DNA of 64,000 nucleotides from Pilaira anomala (taxonomy: Eukaryota > Mucoromycota > Mucoromycetes > Mucorales > Mucoraceae). Under the pieces are notes generated by a model that made no database searches, had not been told where the DNA came from, and worked only from the letters and a program-made list of their open reading frames with translations. Of the stretch, positions 36,930-49,758 are shown piece after piece (position 1 is the stretch's first letter; every line of letters starts with the position of its first letter). The translations under genes and the position numbers were made by a program. Location of the stretch: positions 42,501-106,500 of the forward strand of contig JAIXMQ010000010.1 of assembly GCA_025716855.1 (NCBI GenBank). Direction: 5' to 3'.

Positions 36930-38775
36930 TTATTTTTCTTAACTGAACTGTCATTGCAGTAGGCTTTATTTCTCCAGGAATGAAATAAGGCATAAATTTA
37001 TTTTTTCATTGTAGCAAGCAATGATTCAATGGTAGGAAAGATCATGTTCGTATTGTAAACAGTTTCAGACAATGTTATGGAAGGTCTTTTTAAATAAACC
37101 TTTGCACTAATCCAAAAGGAAAGTTAGCTTATTATTGGAATAATTCTGATTATATTATACGTACACAGTTTTACAGATATCGTTTACAAATACGCATGCT
37201 TCTTTCGTATATTTTGTATCAAGAGTGTCTTGGTCTCAAGTTTATTTTCAAAGTCATGGATAATACCCTAAGAATAAGAAATAATAACACATTAGTTACT
37301 TGAAAGTAAACTCAAGATTTGAACAACAAAAATATTTACAACAGCAATAACATCAGCTGTCTGGATAGTATAACCACTTTGCGAGAATATTAATAGATAA
37401 TATAGTCTATTACTAAATAAACAACTTTAGTTCTTTTTACAGAAAACAAAAAAGATCCATGTGGTTGTCAAAAACCCAAATAGTGTAGGAGTATGTTAAA
37501 CTGTTGATTCTTGTTTATCACTTGTTTATTCCAAAAATGATCAATAAAAAGTTTTTTTTAGTTATGCACATTCTTTCTTTGAAATATCATTCATCTGCAT
37601 GAATTTGCATTAAAAAATATGTTCTCTCTGAACTCACCATCTTACATCTATATCAAGCACTACTCTCTCATTGCAGTTATACAACTAGTTGACATTATTA
37701 AGAATACAAAACATTTTTCTTCTCACGCATGATTTTTAGAAGAAGAGGTTACGTTTTTCGACTAGAAGAGAGGAACAAGGTTTAAGCACTGGTGAAGTGA
37801 TACGAGAACAGATTATGATGATAACACAAACACACACCTTACCAAGTTCACATTGTAGATGGTCTTACCTCTATCACTGTCTAAAGATGACAGGAATAAG
37901 GTCACAAAAAAAGGTTAAAGTTTTTCACTTGATTAATATTTATGAGTGCACCGACCATGGCATCAAAGCTTAGTATACATAATGACAGCATTTATTCTTT
38001 GTCTATTTTGCCCTTGCGTAACTATGTATTTAAGATAGATTGATCAACCAACATTCTCTTCCAAGAGCTATACACTTTACTATTCTAAAATTTGTGTACA
38101 AGCTCTTGTAACTATGATATGAACATTATCATTAAATATCTCAGCCCTTCAACTTCTGCCTTAATGACCTGCTTAACGGTTCTACCGTGAAATTACATAT
38201 GGATCAAAGATATCTTTTTCTGGTAATTTTCACTCATCTGTTTTTTTCCCCTAAACCTTACTACTGTCGCTTCAAATTTTAAAAGATCCCGGGAAAAGCT
38301 TTTTGATACTTTTCCAGATATTTTGTTGATTAGTATATGTAGTTATACATATTTCACGTATTTCTATACATTTTTATTACTCTCTTTATGTCCTTTTATT
38401 TATTCTATTGTAATGTCTCGATCCACACAATGGAGATGAATCAGTCTATTAAATACACGAAAAAGAATAAAGAGAAGAACGCAAATGAAAACTATTGTGA
38501 GAGAAAAGGAACCGATTTAAATTATGTAATTCACAATTTCGGTACACAAATGATCGCCACCAAATTTCTCAACGGTTGTATTTCCTGATTTTAATGACGC
38601 TAAGAAATACAAGCCTTACTATAAATTGCAAGCATTCATGAGAGAGATATGCAACATGTGGCTTTTTTTTTCCCTCGCTTCATTTATAATTCAAGGCGGG
38701 GGATTAAAGACTAAAAAAAAAAGAGATCGCGAAATTGCACCCGCTCGTTTTTTCTTCTTCTTTTTATATTTTACA

Positions 38776-38967
38776 ATGTCTAACTCGTATACCCCAATGC
38801 CAACAAAGAAGTCTTACAATATATCTGAAGCAAAGTTAAAAAGAATATTAGAATATAATGAAAGGTTACGAGAGCAGTTAGATTTACCTCGTATTCCTGT
38901 TTCTGAAGCTTCAACAAGGTATGTTTAAAATTTTCCCCCGGGAACAAAATAGATTTGAATAGACTTG

Positions 38968-39001
<34 letters not shown>

Positions 39002-39158
39002 TAATAATAATAATAATAATAGCCTTATCACCTATTGTAATTCAACCAAAGATCCACTTATCCCTTCCATTTGGGGTCCTGTCAGTAAAGAAGAAGATCC
39101 TTTTGTCCCTTCTGCCGGAACCGCCGGAAGAGGCGGAGGCTGCTGTGTCGTTATGTAA
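38776..39158 (+). CDS. Heterotrimeric G protein gamma subunit
   Basis: 92-residue protein in two exons: 38776-38918 and 39023-39158. A helical GGL domain ([20 protein letters not shown]) is followed by the fungal G gamma signature [20 protein letters not shown]. The C terminus is GGGCCVVM, a CAAX box (CVVM) preceded by a second cysteine, so it should be farnesylated and probably palmitoylated and held at the plasma membrane with G beta. It acts in pheromone and nutrient signalling in fungi. The intron contains an (A)n plus (AAT)n run. The start is the first ATG and gives the usual family length. Confidence 0.93.
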
Positions 39159-40387
39159 GACATATCTTTGTTATGAGAAAAAGTACAACATCTTCACATC
39201 TTTTTTTGTAAATATACAACTATCTCTGTTTATCTTTAATAATATTTAATTTAACTCCTCCCCAACCTTCCTAAAAAAAAAAGAACACTAATGTAAAATT
39301 CGCCAGCCAATCAATTAGAAATAAATAAATAAAGAGGATATTTTAAAATGGGAAAAAACACATATGTCAAATATAACTAGATTAACTTGTGTATTTTAAC
39401 AGAAAAAAGCGTATATTTTGTTTATTTTTAGATCTTGCAAAGAGTGTATACTTTATATATATATATACCGCAAAAAGCTTGGAATGATTAATGATACATA
39501 AATATCTCAATTTAAACTGCAAATGTATAAACATTCAATATACTACTCTAACAACAAACTGACAAGATATTTCGTTGCCTGAAATAAAGTCTGATCTCAA
39601 AAGAGCTTGGCACGCTCATTTTAGTCAGATATAAGTAACAGTGTGAATAAGCTATTCACAGAGGAAAACGTGCTTCCGATTACTGTTCTCGTATTTTTTT
39701 TTTTAAAAAAAAAAAACGATAAAATACATTAAATAATCATAAAATACAAAATATTATAAATCATGTATTCTGTTACATTTTATGCTAGGCAACTTAATTG
39801 AATACGTGTAACTGCTTAAGACATCACCAAAACTGTTTATGAGAAGATTACAAGGCTACTTTTGTGCGTTTTCATGTGAGAGTGCTAATAAGGTATGTAC
39901 TAATAATTTTGTAGAATTATACCTTTACTCATAAACACAGAAAAATAAAATTATGGATATGCATACTATTTATTAATTTTCTGTCTTTTTCATATACATA
40001 CCTATACCTTACGTATAAATTAAGTTGGTTCCTTTTTTTTTTTGAAAAGTAACTACAATTCATATGCTTCATATATCTAGTATATAACTTGTTAATTAAA
40101 ATGACATAGAATAATGAGATGGAGTGCTCAGAAATAATACTGAGTGTCATTAACGCTTTATTGAACGTTTCTGACATCTGGCCCGAAAAAAAATCACTTT
40201 TACGGGCGTCAACCGCTCCTCTGCTTTTAAAAAATAAATTCAAAAAATATTAAAAGCTGACATCATCTTTTTCATTATCTACGGCGATATAAGGAGGTTC
40301 GAAGGCCGGGTGTGTAATAAAGGAAAGTAAGGCATAATTGTTTTTTTATTTCTTACATTTTTTTTTTTTTGAAAACTTACAATAAAT
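39159..40387. other. AT-rich intergenic region
   Basis: 3' flank of the G gamma gene and promoter side of the next gene. A (TA)n run lies near 39454-39470 and a T-run/A-run inverted pair at 39694-39717. The minus-strand open frame at 39929-40243 is not supported by any motif. Confidence 0.45.
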
Positions 40388-40685
40388 ATGGCCGAAGGAC
40401 TTAAGATCGATCCCGCAATTGAAAGATGGGCCCATCTCCGTGAAAATACCCATCTCTACTTTGCTTGGAATAAGAGAAATGCCAGAAGATCTTTATTCTG
40501 GGGTATTGCTATTCCTGTTGGACTTACCCTTATTTCTTATGGAACAGACGTAAAGAAAAAAAAAAGATATTTGACATGCTAAAAAAAATAAAAAAATGAA
40601 ACTAACATAATTTTTATATCTATAGAGAAAATGGAACTTTGCTGCTGCTCAAACAAAGGAAGATTTAACTCCCAAGAAAGATTAG
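40388..40685 (+). CDS. Complex I accessory subunit, NDUFB4-like
   Basis: 73-residue protein in two exons, 40388-40549 and 40626-40685. It has a short polar N terminus with DPAIERWAHLREN, one hydrophobic helix (SLFWGIAIPVGLTLISYG) and a charged C terminus (TDRKWNF...). The pattern of an acidic-Pro-Ala start, Arg-Trp helix and single membrane anchor matches NDUFB4/B15 subunits of mitochondrial NADH:ubiquinone oxidoreductase, which are small and single-pass. Similarity is short, so the subunit identity is tentative; a small single-pass mitochondrial protein is the safer statement. Confidence 0.7.
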
Positions 40686-40721
40686 ATATTTCTCATATCA
40701 ACACACATATACTCAAAGCAC

Positions 40722-40743
40722 ACACACACACACACACACACAC
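40722..40743 (+). repeat. (CA)n microsatellite
   Basis: Uninterrupted CA dinucleotide run of about 11 units in the 3' flank of the NDUFB4-like gene, followed directly by a poly(A) run. Confidence 0.9.
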
Positions 40744-40832
40744 AAAAAAAAAAAAAGAATAAAACCAACTGATACTTGTTGTAAATTTTTTTGTTTGTTA
40801 TATTTTTATTACATGTTTAATTATAACTTTTT

Positions 40833-43200
40833 TTAAAGGGCATCGAAATTAATAATATGAAGTGCTTTTCTTCTTTCCATTTCATCTTCTCTCTTTTCCA
40901 TAGTACGAAGGACGACAACAACAATAGCCAAGATGACAGATGCACCAACTAATACGACTAAAACCCAAGGTACATAATCCGCAGGCTTAATATATAATTC
41001 AACTTTCCATGACGAACTATCTTGTACATGATCTGGTTGGTAAGGAAGGAACACAAGTTGTGAATTAGGAATTACACCTTCATAAAAGAAGTAATTCTTT
41101 TCTTGATGACGAGATACACCCGCGAATAATTCTTCAACATAGTTATTCGTTCTACCTAATCCAAATAGACAATAGGGTGTTTGAAGTGAAAGATATCCAG
41201 ATTGTGATAACTGTGATACTTGTCGAGATCTTTTGACTCCAGATGTATCTAATACTGTGAATTTTATTGAAGCTCCAGGATAACTAACACCATAAGCTTC
41301 TAAATTCGTAACACCGTTTGAAACTAATCCCTTTAAAAAGAAGGCATCGTTAAAAAAGTTATTGATCACAAAATTAGGTGTTCGACCAGCATCTTTTCCT
41401 TTAGTGTGTTGTAAAATCAAAATATCCAATGAACCCTTTTTTAAATGTATGTTACTTTATATATATATATATGTTTATATTATTCTTGACATATCAAACT
41501 TACGTCTTCATCAATATCGAAAAATGCAGCCTGACTTGGATCAGGAATTTTGTTTAAAATATCTGCACCTGTAATTACCATTTCAAACGATCTTTTACCA
41601 GCATTCACAGCATCCACAGAACAAAATTTAGAGTCACAAGGAATGGATTGTAACAAGATGACTCTCTCGTTTGTTGTGACAAGTAAATCGGGATATCCAT
41701 CCATATTATAATCACCTGCATGAATAGGAATAGGTAAAAATCCTCTAAAATTACTATCTATCACACGAATAAATTCATTTTTGCCTAAATAACTATCCAT
41801 AGAAAACACTGTATGGCTCCTTGTATTTGGCTTTGAGAAATCAAACGTAAAGTTTGGATCAGCTACGCATAAATTTTGTGCTTTTCTGCATGATGTATTC
41901 GACTGTTCCTGTGATTTAGAGCATAACCCCATTTGTTGATTATAAACTACATGAACAAAACATGTTTTCCCTTTACAAACAGGAAAAACAATATCAATCG
42001 ATCCATCACCATCCATATCTGCAAATGTAAGAGGGCCTGCGCCTGTTGGTAAATCAGCTTCTAATGATAATTTAAACCCATCCTCTCGGTCATTTGTCCA
42101 AATCTGTATTGATTGTGTAGTTCCAGCTGCACCACAGACAAATACTAGATCTATATTGTTTTATAGTTTTAGTAATTAAGCTGATAAAATATGTCAGCTT
42201 ATTTCCCTTTTTTTTTTTTTTTTTTACCTGCTAAGCAATCACCGTTCAAATCTACAAATGCATTAGAATGTGGATCAGCCCAAACACATCGATCTGTGGC
42301 TTTTTTATCAAAGTAAGTCGAAGCTGATGTTCTATATATGTATAACTTTAGAAAATGAGGTAAGAATAAAACAAAGCTGTAAACTTACAAATTATATAAT
42401 GAAGTATTATTTCCTGAATCAACCATTGTATTCATCCAAACAGAAAGTTCACCTGAACTACTTGCGTAACCTAAAATATCTGTCTTCATATCTCCGTTAA
42501 TATCCAATACAATGGGTAAAGAACTTTGTGCTTCAGGTAATTTAACTGTATCTGGTTCTATACATAAAGGCGTTTTAATATATTGATAACAAAAAAAAAA
42601 AAAAACAAACATAAAAATCGTAATCGTACCAAAAGTATCATTGCCGTTGCCAAGATATATTTGCATTTTGATTTCTTTTTTTGGGTTTTTATCTGGACTC
42701 TCTTCACCCATTAATAATACGTCCAAGTTTCCATCGTAATTGTAATCGCCAGGAACGACATTAGTGATTATAAATCCTGGTTGTATTGTTTTCGTTTTCG
42801 GTAGTGCTTTAAAAGTGAACGCTTCTACTTCAATAATTGAGTATAAAAAGCTCAGAATACTATTTCTTTTTATATAAATATATATTTACCGTGATTCCAG
42901 AGATAAACCGAGACAGATGTTTGATCTGCACTCAATATAAATACATCGGTACTAAGGAAGAGTAGGGTGTGTTTTTTTTAATTGACAATAATTTATAAAA
43001 CAATAGTACTCAATTAGTTACAATTTATCACCATTAAAGTCACCAAAAGCAGCAATGGTACCGTCAATGTTATCAAGCCCAATAGTGTCTGCTTCCAAGT
43101 TGTATAGTTTATTCTTAGGAAATCGTGTTCCATATTGAAATGTCTGTGAAAAAACTGTGGTAGGTAATAGTCCAAATAGTAGCCAATGTATACTCTTCAT
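40833..43200 (-). CDS. ITFG1: ITFG1/TIP (LINKIN) FG-GAP membrane protein
   Basis: Type I membrane protein with an FG-GAP beta-propeller, about 652 residues in seven exons: 43200-43022, 42951-42890, 42824-42630, 42557-42389, 42331-42228, 42150-41504 and 41435-40833. It has a signal peptide (MKSIHWLLFGLLPTTVFSQ). An in-frame ATG 17 codons upstream (43251) would also give a hydrophobic leader, so the start is ambiguous. FG-GAP/calcium-loop motifs repeat: FGDFNGDK, GDYNYDGNLD, DINGDMKTD, DLNGDCLAD, DMDGDGSID and GDYNMDGYPD. One transmembrane helix lies near the end (VPWVLVVLVGASVILAIVVV) before a short charged tail ending NFDAL. In animals this protein acts in cell adhesion and membrane organisation; its role in fungi is not known. 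Confidence 0.92.
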
Positions 43201-43643
43201 TGTGAATAAAAATATTAAGAGGAATAAACCTCTCTTTCGTTTAAAATGCATTTAATAAAAATGGCTTGTTCTAATGTATCCGCACTCAGCCAATGAAACC
43301 ACGAGTGATCAGTTTTTTTTTTTAAAAAAAAGAGAAATGTTGTCTACATACACTGAGCGATGTAATGACAAGATGTACAATGAACAATAAGGATTTGTAT
43401 TTACATAAGTTTATTAAAGGCATATCATACGACGATAACGGGTTAACTATGATCAATTGTATCATAAAAATTAAAATAATTTGATTCAGAAAAAAAAAAA
43501 AAAAGTACTGGTAGCTTTATTTTTATAACTCGATAAATGTTTATACTTGGTATAATATTTCATAGAGTACATATAAAATTAGACAATTTTATTATTTTAT
43601 TTTTCGTTTTCATTTTGTTTGTAAAAAGGTATCCCAAGCTCCT

Positions 43644-43809
43644 ACACCAGAACCATACCACTTTGTGCGGCGGCCCTGCGAATGTCAGCGTACTTTTTCG
43701 GAAGCCAAAAAAGCAGTACTCTTTTGTCTGGGTCAAACCATGGCAAGTCAATGCACGAAAAACTTCCTTTCGGATGAATTTCCCTGTTCAAACGTGCTCA
43801 TGACAGTGT
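43644..43809. repeat. Direct repeat, copy 1
   Basis: 166-bp block nearly identical to 43870-44034. It starts ACACCAGAACCATACCACTT and ends GCTCATGACAGTGT. Similarity extends weakly about 13 bp further upstream. On the minus strand it reads without stops in one frame (includes EYCFFGFRKSTLTFAG). Relative to copy 2 it has one extra T near 43723 and about eight substitutions. Confidence 0.9.
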
Positions 43810-43869
43810 CCGGAGACATGGGAAAAAAGGGGAAAATGTAAAAAAAAAAAAAGTGAATCCAAACTTTCC

Positions 43870-44034
43870 ACACCAGAACCATACCACTTTGCGCAGCGGT
43901 CCTGCGAATGTCAACGTACTTTTTCGGAAGCCAAAAAAGCAGTACTCTTTGTCTGGGTCAAACCATGGCAAGTCAATGCACGAAAAACCTCCTTTCGGAT
44001 GAATTTCCCTGTTCAAACGTGCTCATGACAGTGT
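43870..44034. repeat. Direct repeat, copy 2
   Basis: 165-bp second copy of the block at 43644-43809, same orientation, offset about 225 bp. The minus-strand frame with EYCFFGFRKSTLTFAG is also open here, but the indel places the flanking residues in a different frame from copy 1. Confidence 0.9.
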
Positions 44035-44349
44035 TTGAAAGCTTGAACTGAAGAAAAAAAAAAAAAAAAAAAGAGGAAAGAAAGAGAGAAAAAAGAGGCC
44101 TTTAAATAGTTTTTGATGCCCACCCTTTTTGGTCAGATGAGCATGAAAGTCACTTCAACGTCACGTGACGGGGGTATTTTTTTTCAAAATTTTCTAAAAG
44201 CCGTGTAACAATATGGATTTCAAAAGTGTCCAAACAAAAAGGTCTTTCATTTAAAAATCCGATATATGTATGATAGCAACTTTTATTTTTTTTTTATTGC
44301 TTTTGACCACCCCCTTTCTTAAGAAACTTTTCATCAATCACACTAAATC

Positions 44350-45836
44350 ATGTCAGATAGAATGTCAGAATGCACGAAAACCATTGATCATTTACCACCT
44401 ATTGAAAATCTGCCATTACGTAAACGATTAGGTATATCGATTAAGAAACAACAAGATGGACATAAAGTAACCCAACCTTCTTTACCTTTAAAAAAGAGTT
44501 GGTTTCCAAAGCCTAAATATACTGGTTTAATTGGCAATCCTTTGTTATGGAATAATGGTGATTCTGAAAAATATGTAAAGTTAAATTTATTTTTCCGTTT
44601 TTTTTTTTTTTTTTTTTTTCTTACCTAATAGTTTCTTATAGGCACCTTGGTCGTCAGCAGAAGATACGATTGATTCATTTAAATCGGCGTGGTTAGGAAC
44701 TCAAGAGAAAGAAGAAGACAAGGACGATAAAATAGACAAAGAAGAAGAAGAAGAAGTAGAAGAAAAGGTTTGAGAGAAAATAGATAGTACATACTTTTAT
44801 ATACGTTGAATTAACAGTGAATTATAGTATGTAGTTAAAAAATCGAATTCGATATCGTCCGGATCAAGTAATAAGCGAGGTAGACCGTCAGTATCTAAAA
44901 GATCTTATTCTTTAGACGAGAAAAGTACAGTATCTACAACAGCTCCCGTCAAAGTACGAAAGAATAGTGGAAGATATACAACAGAGGGTAAATTATATTG
45001 TGTTTGTCGACAAACGTATGATGCAACACGGTTTATGATTGCGTGTGATAGATGTGATGATTGGTTTCATGGGGAGTGTATACATATAAACGAAAAGGAA
45101 AGTGAATTTATTGACCTTTATTTCTGTACAAAATGTTCTAAAGGTAAATATAAATAAGACGTATAAAAAAGAAAGAAAAAAAAAAAACTAAAAAAAAAAA
45201 TGACTATCAGCGACAGGAAAAAAGACATTATGGAAACCAAAATGTGTTAATCCAGCATGTTATAAAGCAGCCAGAATTAGTTCAAGTTTAGGGCATCTTT
45301 CAAAATATTGTTCAGATTCATGCGGTATGCAGGTCGCACGAGCTAGACTGGAATTGGTTGAAATGAAGCGGCGCCAAAGCAACAATTCAACTCATTCAAT
45401 GTCCATTGCAAAATTAACCTTGTTAAAGCAAAAGCAATCAAGAGTTCAATCTTTTGCGGATAAAGAAGATAGAAGGAGACTCATAGAGATTGGAAAAGAA
45501 AAACAAAAGATACGTGATAGAGTAGAAAAAGTCAATCAGAAACGACAGTTATTATCTCAAGTTGAACAACAACAAGATTCAGATAAATGTCAATTTGATG
45601 AGAAACTGCTATTCCCTGAATTAAAAGAATCTAAAAAGTGTGAAATACCCAATTGTTTAAAACATCTAGACTGGAAAAACTTATTAAACCAAGAATATGA
45701 TCAAGAAAGAAAAGAACAGTTTCAGTTATTAGTTCGATTACAAGAAGAAGTGAATCAAATCAAGTCTAGAATGAGAAAACGTAGAAATGAAAAAGATATC
45801 TTGAAAGAATTGGTAAATGGTACCATTTCTTCTTAA
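44350..45836 (+). CDS. SPP1: PHD-finger COMPASS subunit, Spp1/CXXC1-like
   Basis: 430-residue chromatin protein in four exons: 44350-44574, 44642-44767, 44828-45143 and 45211-45836. An acidic and Ser/Lys-rich N-terminal third precedes one PHD finger at about residues 165-215. The finger has YCVCRQTYDATRFMIACD, then RCDDWFHGECI and YFCTKC, and supplies the C4HC3 zinc ligands with the tryptophan of H3K4me3 readers. After it, the CVNPACYKAAR and SKYCSDSCGMQVAR segments match the cysteine-containing region specific to CXXC1/Spp1, then a long coiled coil. This subunit targets the Set1 H3K4 methyltransferase. No CXXC DNA-binding domain is visible, as in yeast Spp1. The exon 2 donor is GTTTGA, weaker than its neighbours. 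Confidence 0.9.
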
Positions 45837-45860
45837 AATTTTATTAAATACCCGCAAACA

Positions 45861-45897
<37 letters not shown>

Positions 45898-45956
45898 AAA
45901 TGAAAAGAGGAAATAAAAACCTTTTTTTTTTCTTCTATTTTAACCATGGTTACAAC

Positions 45957-48410
45957 ATGAATTTAATACTTTTATTTCTTGTTTTTATTTCAAGTACACT
46001 TGTTACTGCATCTAGAGACTATACCAACCGAGACTACTATACACTTTATACTTTACATGGTCAAGATGCCGTTAAACAAGTAGCTCATAGCTTAAACGCA
46101 AGATATGAAGGACAAGTGGGTGAATTAAGTCAATACCATTTAATAAGTGTACCTAAACCACTGAAGCGTTCTTCCATCGATACAGTCATTGCTCAATTCC
46201 AGTACCATAAACAACTTGCTAAACGAGATGATTATTGGGTTCAAGTACAAGATATTCAGTTACAAGTACCTGCTCGTCGACTTTATAAACGTGCACCTAT
46301 CGAACAACCTGTTGTAGAGAATACAGAGGAAGAGTACAGATTAAATGGTGGAGGTCCTTCAGTAGAGTTACCTTTGTTATCTGAAGAAGGAGGTTATAAT
46401 AAAATTAAGGAGCTTTTAGGTGTTTTTGATCCAGGATTTGATCAACAATGGCATTTAGTAAAGTATATGTCTCTCTCTCTCCCCCCCCCCCCCACACACA
46501 AAAAATATATATATAAATATTGACAGATATATTTCTTCAATAGTTAAATCAAGAGAATGTAGGTCATGATATGAATGTGACAGGTGTTTGGAGTCAAGGT
46601 ATTACAGGTAAAAATGTGGTGGTGGCTATCTTGGATGATGGTTTAGATATGGATCATCCTGACCTAAAAGATAATTATGTAAGTTTTAAAAAGTAAATAA
46701 ATATATATAATTATATATTCCCCTCCTAACACCATGTGAAAAAAAAGTTTGCAGAAGGATCCTATGATTTCAATAACCATGTAGCAGATCCAAAGCCTCG
46801 ACTCAGTGACGATACACACGGTACAAGATGTGCAGGAGAAATAGCCGCTTCAAAAAACGATGTATGTGGTGTAGGTATTGCGTACGATGCCAAGGTATCT
46901 GGTATACGTATCTTATCAGGAGAAATTACTGAGGCTGATGAAGCTGCTGCTTTAAACTACGCGTTTCAAAAGAATCATATCTATTCGTGCTCTTGGGGTC
47001 CTCCTGATTTAGGTGAAGTAGCTGAGGCACCTCAGGGGATACTTTTGGACGCTATCAAACATGGTATTGAAAAGGGAAGAAATGGTACTGGATCTATTTA
47101 TGTGTTTGCTTCAGGAAATGGGGGTGCAAATGATGATAATTGTAATTTTGATGGTTATACCAATAGTATCTTTACTATCACTGTAGGTGCTGTGGATAAA
47201 TTGGGAAATCATCCCCCTTATTCTGAGCAATGCTCTGCTCAACTTGTTGTAGCTTATTCTAGTGGTAGTGGTGGATACATTGTAAGTTTTTTTTTTTTTT
47301 TAAAAAAAAAAAAGATTTTCGTTATTTTTTTACTTATGTGCATGCCCTTTTTTTTTTTTTTTTTGTAAGTACACGACAGATGTTGCAGGACAATGCTCAG
47401 ATCGTCATGGTGGTACATCTGCTGCAGCACCCTTAGCAGCAGGTGTATTTGCTTTAGTTTTATCGATTCGACCCGACTTGACATGGCGTGATATGCAACA
47501 CCTCTGTGTACAATCAGCGATTCCAATCTCCCTTGATGACCCAGATTGGACGACTTTACCTTCTGGGCGGATGTTTAATCACAAGTATGGATATGGTGCT
47601 TTAGACGCTTACCGTATTGTTGAATTAGCCAAACGTTTCAAGTCGGTAAGAGAACAAACTCATTTAGAAATTATTTCAGAAAATGAAAAAATGGATATTC
47701 CTGATTCAACACCTATTGTGGATAAAGATAAGGCGTTCAAGACTACTTTGATAGTAACAGATGAAATGGTGACAGAAGTAGGTCTGTCTCGGTTGGAACA
47801 TGTTACGGCTACAGTGAATATTGAACATCAAAGACGCGGTGATTTAGAAATTTTGTTAAGAAGTCCAAGTGGGATCATTAGTCAGTTGGGAACTTCAAGA
47901 AAACGTGATAAAAGTGATGCTGGTTTTGTGAATTGGACGTTTATGACTGTCAAACACTGGGAAGAAAATCCGGTTGGAAATTGGACTCTGTTTGTAATTG
48001 ATGGAAAGAATAAAGAATCGACAGGGAAATTTGTTGACTGGAAACTTAGTTTATTTGGAGAAGTAAAAGAAGGTGTCCAAGTACCTAAAAATTCAACTGT
48101 TTTTAATCAGACGGATAGTAACCAATCCTTTTTGGAAGTAGACGATGAAAAAGATGAAGAAGAAAGTAGTACTTCGTTTATTATGTATAGTTTCATTACG
48201 GTTTTTATGGTGGCAAGTTTAGCTAGTACGGCTTTTATTGTGAAAAAGTATATGCTTTCCACGAATAATATTAGTTATGCAAGACCTACTGAAGATGATA
48301 CCTATGAATTTGATAATTTGTTGGCTGAAGGGGAAACAGATGATGATGAAGATAATGATGATGATAATGATGATGATGACGACGATGATGAAGATGATTT
48401 AATGCGCTAG
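45957..48410 (+). CDS. KEX2: Kexin, Golgi proprotein convertase
   Basis: 736-residue subtilisin-like serine protease of the late Golgi in four exons: 45957-46457, 46544-46678, 46748-47281 and 47370-48410. It cleaves after Lys-Arg pairs. The signal peptide is [19 protein letters not shown]. The propeptide contains candidate self-cleavage sites AKRDD (about 89) and YKRAP (about 111). The triad is Asp198 (VAILDDGLD), His236 ([10 protein letters not shown]) and Ser407 ([13 protein letters not shown]), with the oxyanion Asn near 336 (ASGNGG). A P domain follows (for example [17 protein letters not shown]), then a Ser/Asp-rich stalk, a transmembrane helix ([17 protein letters not shown]) and an unusually acidic Asp-rich cytosolic tail. 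An in-frame ATG at 45900 would add 19 residues before the signal peptide and is less likely. Confidence 0.95.
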
Positions 48411-48989
48411 AGTAAACTTTAATAATAATAAAAAAATATGTAGACCAGTTATTTGAAAAGGCTAATTACTATATTTCGGAAAAGAAGGATTTTGTGCATA
48501 CATTTCCGCTTTTTTTAAGATGTAAAGGTTAAATTTGTACAATTTTTAGATGTACAAATCAAATATTTGTCACACATGTCTTATGAATGTCAAATGCTTG
48601 TGTAATATGCAATTCTATTATTATGAAAATGAATTTAAAGATGTATACATATAACTACAAAAGATGAGCTCAACTATTGTCATAAACAAAACACATCATA
48701 ATTTGCTTTTCTTGCATATACATACATGCAATAGATCGGTGTAACAGTCAATTAAGACAGTTTAAATTAAAATGAATAAAAGCACGTTTGATTTAACTTT
48801 TGTATATAGATTTTGATCTGAAGAAGCGCTTCTTCAAAAAGAAAAGGAGAAGGAAAGAAGAAGCATGAATATCAAATGTTTTACGTGTGACTCTTTTAAT
48901 TTCTTTATCCATTTGAACTAATTTGAGACACTTTTTCTCCTTTTTTTTTTTTTTTTATTCATATTAACCCTTTATTATCTTCTTTCAAC
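48411..48989. other. Intergenic region downstream of kexin
   Basis: Kexin 3' flank, with AATAATAAA directly after the stop, and promoter of the next gene. A short palindrome GAAGAAGCGCTTCTTC lies at about 48819-48834. No gene seen. Confidence 0.45.
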
Positions 48990-49716
48990 ATGAGTCACTC
49001 CTTTGAAGAAAAGACGTTTGGACATTTAACTTACTGTGATAACTGTAAACAGTTACTTTGGGGAGTAAGAAAACAAGGACTTCAGTGTAAAGGTAAAATA
49101 AAAAATAAAGATATATTACATATATATATATAGTCTTGAAACACACGAAACTCTTTTCTTCTAAACACGTGTAGATTAGGTTGTGGTTATACTTGCCATC
49201 GCAAGTGTACCTCTACAGCAGCAAAATGTACTTCACCGCCTCGAAAGTTTCTTGACGATACGAAAAATGACTCTCGTGCCGAAAACTATCTCCGCCAACT
49301 AAAGCAAAAAACAACTGTAGTCAGTGGTAGTCAAAGCGAAAGTGGATCGCCTTCTTCTTCTTCTTCTTCTTCTTCTTCTAGTAGTTCAACAGATAGTACT
49401 GTAGCATCTGAGGACTCTACGTTTAAAAGTTTATGTGCTATTGCAACTTCTAGTAAATTTCAAACCATATTAGCTGATGCTGTGATTAATGATGAAGAAC
49501 CCACCAATGAATATCTTGCAAGTCAAGCAGCTTTGAATCCTAATGTGACCACAAAAAATTTTACTCGATTCGTTTCTCGTTGTGGACCTGTATTTGCGTT
49601 TCGGGATGAACTTTTGTGGTTACTCAGTTGGAAAGATAGAGTCGATACCTTTGTCTCTATGATATTTTACTGTATCGTTTGTAAGTGTCAATATTATTCT
49701 AATGTACAACAATCTA

Positions 49717-49758
<42 letters not shown>

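Larger units (their letters stand above)
34706..38775. other. Gene-poor 4-kb region with relic sequence
   Basis: The longest interior gap. The first 200 bases are the LYS4 promoter side. From about 34980 to 38200 the base composition changes: fewer homopolymer runs and GC-richer patches (34990-35240, 35800-35950), unlike spacers elsewhere. It holds a MITE-like inverted repeat and a frameshifted pseudogene (listed separately). The small open frames at 35252-35495 and 35979-36179 have no recognisable product. Overall it looks like decayed transposon-associated DNA. Confidence 0.5.
43201..44349. other. Intergenic region containing a direct duplication
   Basis: Divergent promoter region between ITFG1 and the Spp1-like gene. 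It carries the two copies of a block of about 165 bp listed separately, plus poly(A) runs. TCACGTGACG at about 44161-44170 lies close to the Spp1-like start and contains a CACGTG E-box. Confidence 0.5.

Noticed and set aside
43018..43251. Upstream in-frame ATG at 43251 as the ITFG1 start
   Set aside because: The second ATG (43200) gives a standard signal peptide alone. The longer form would place two hydrophobic stretches in tandem. Kept only as an alternative.
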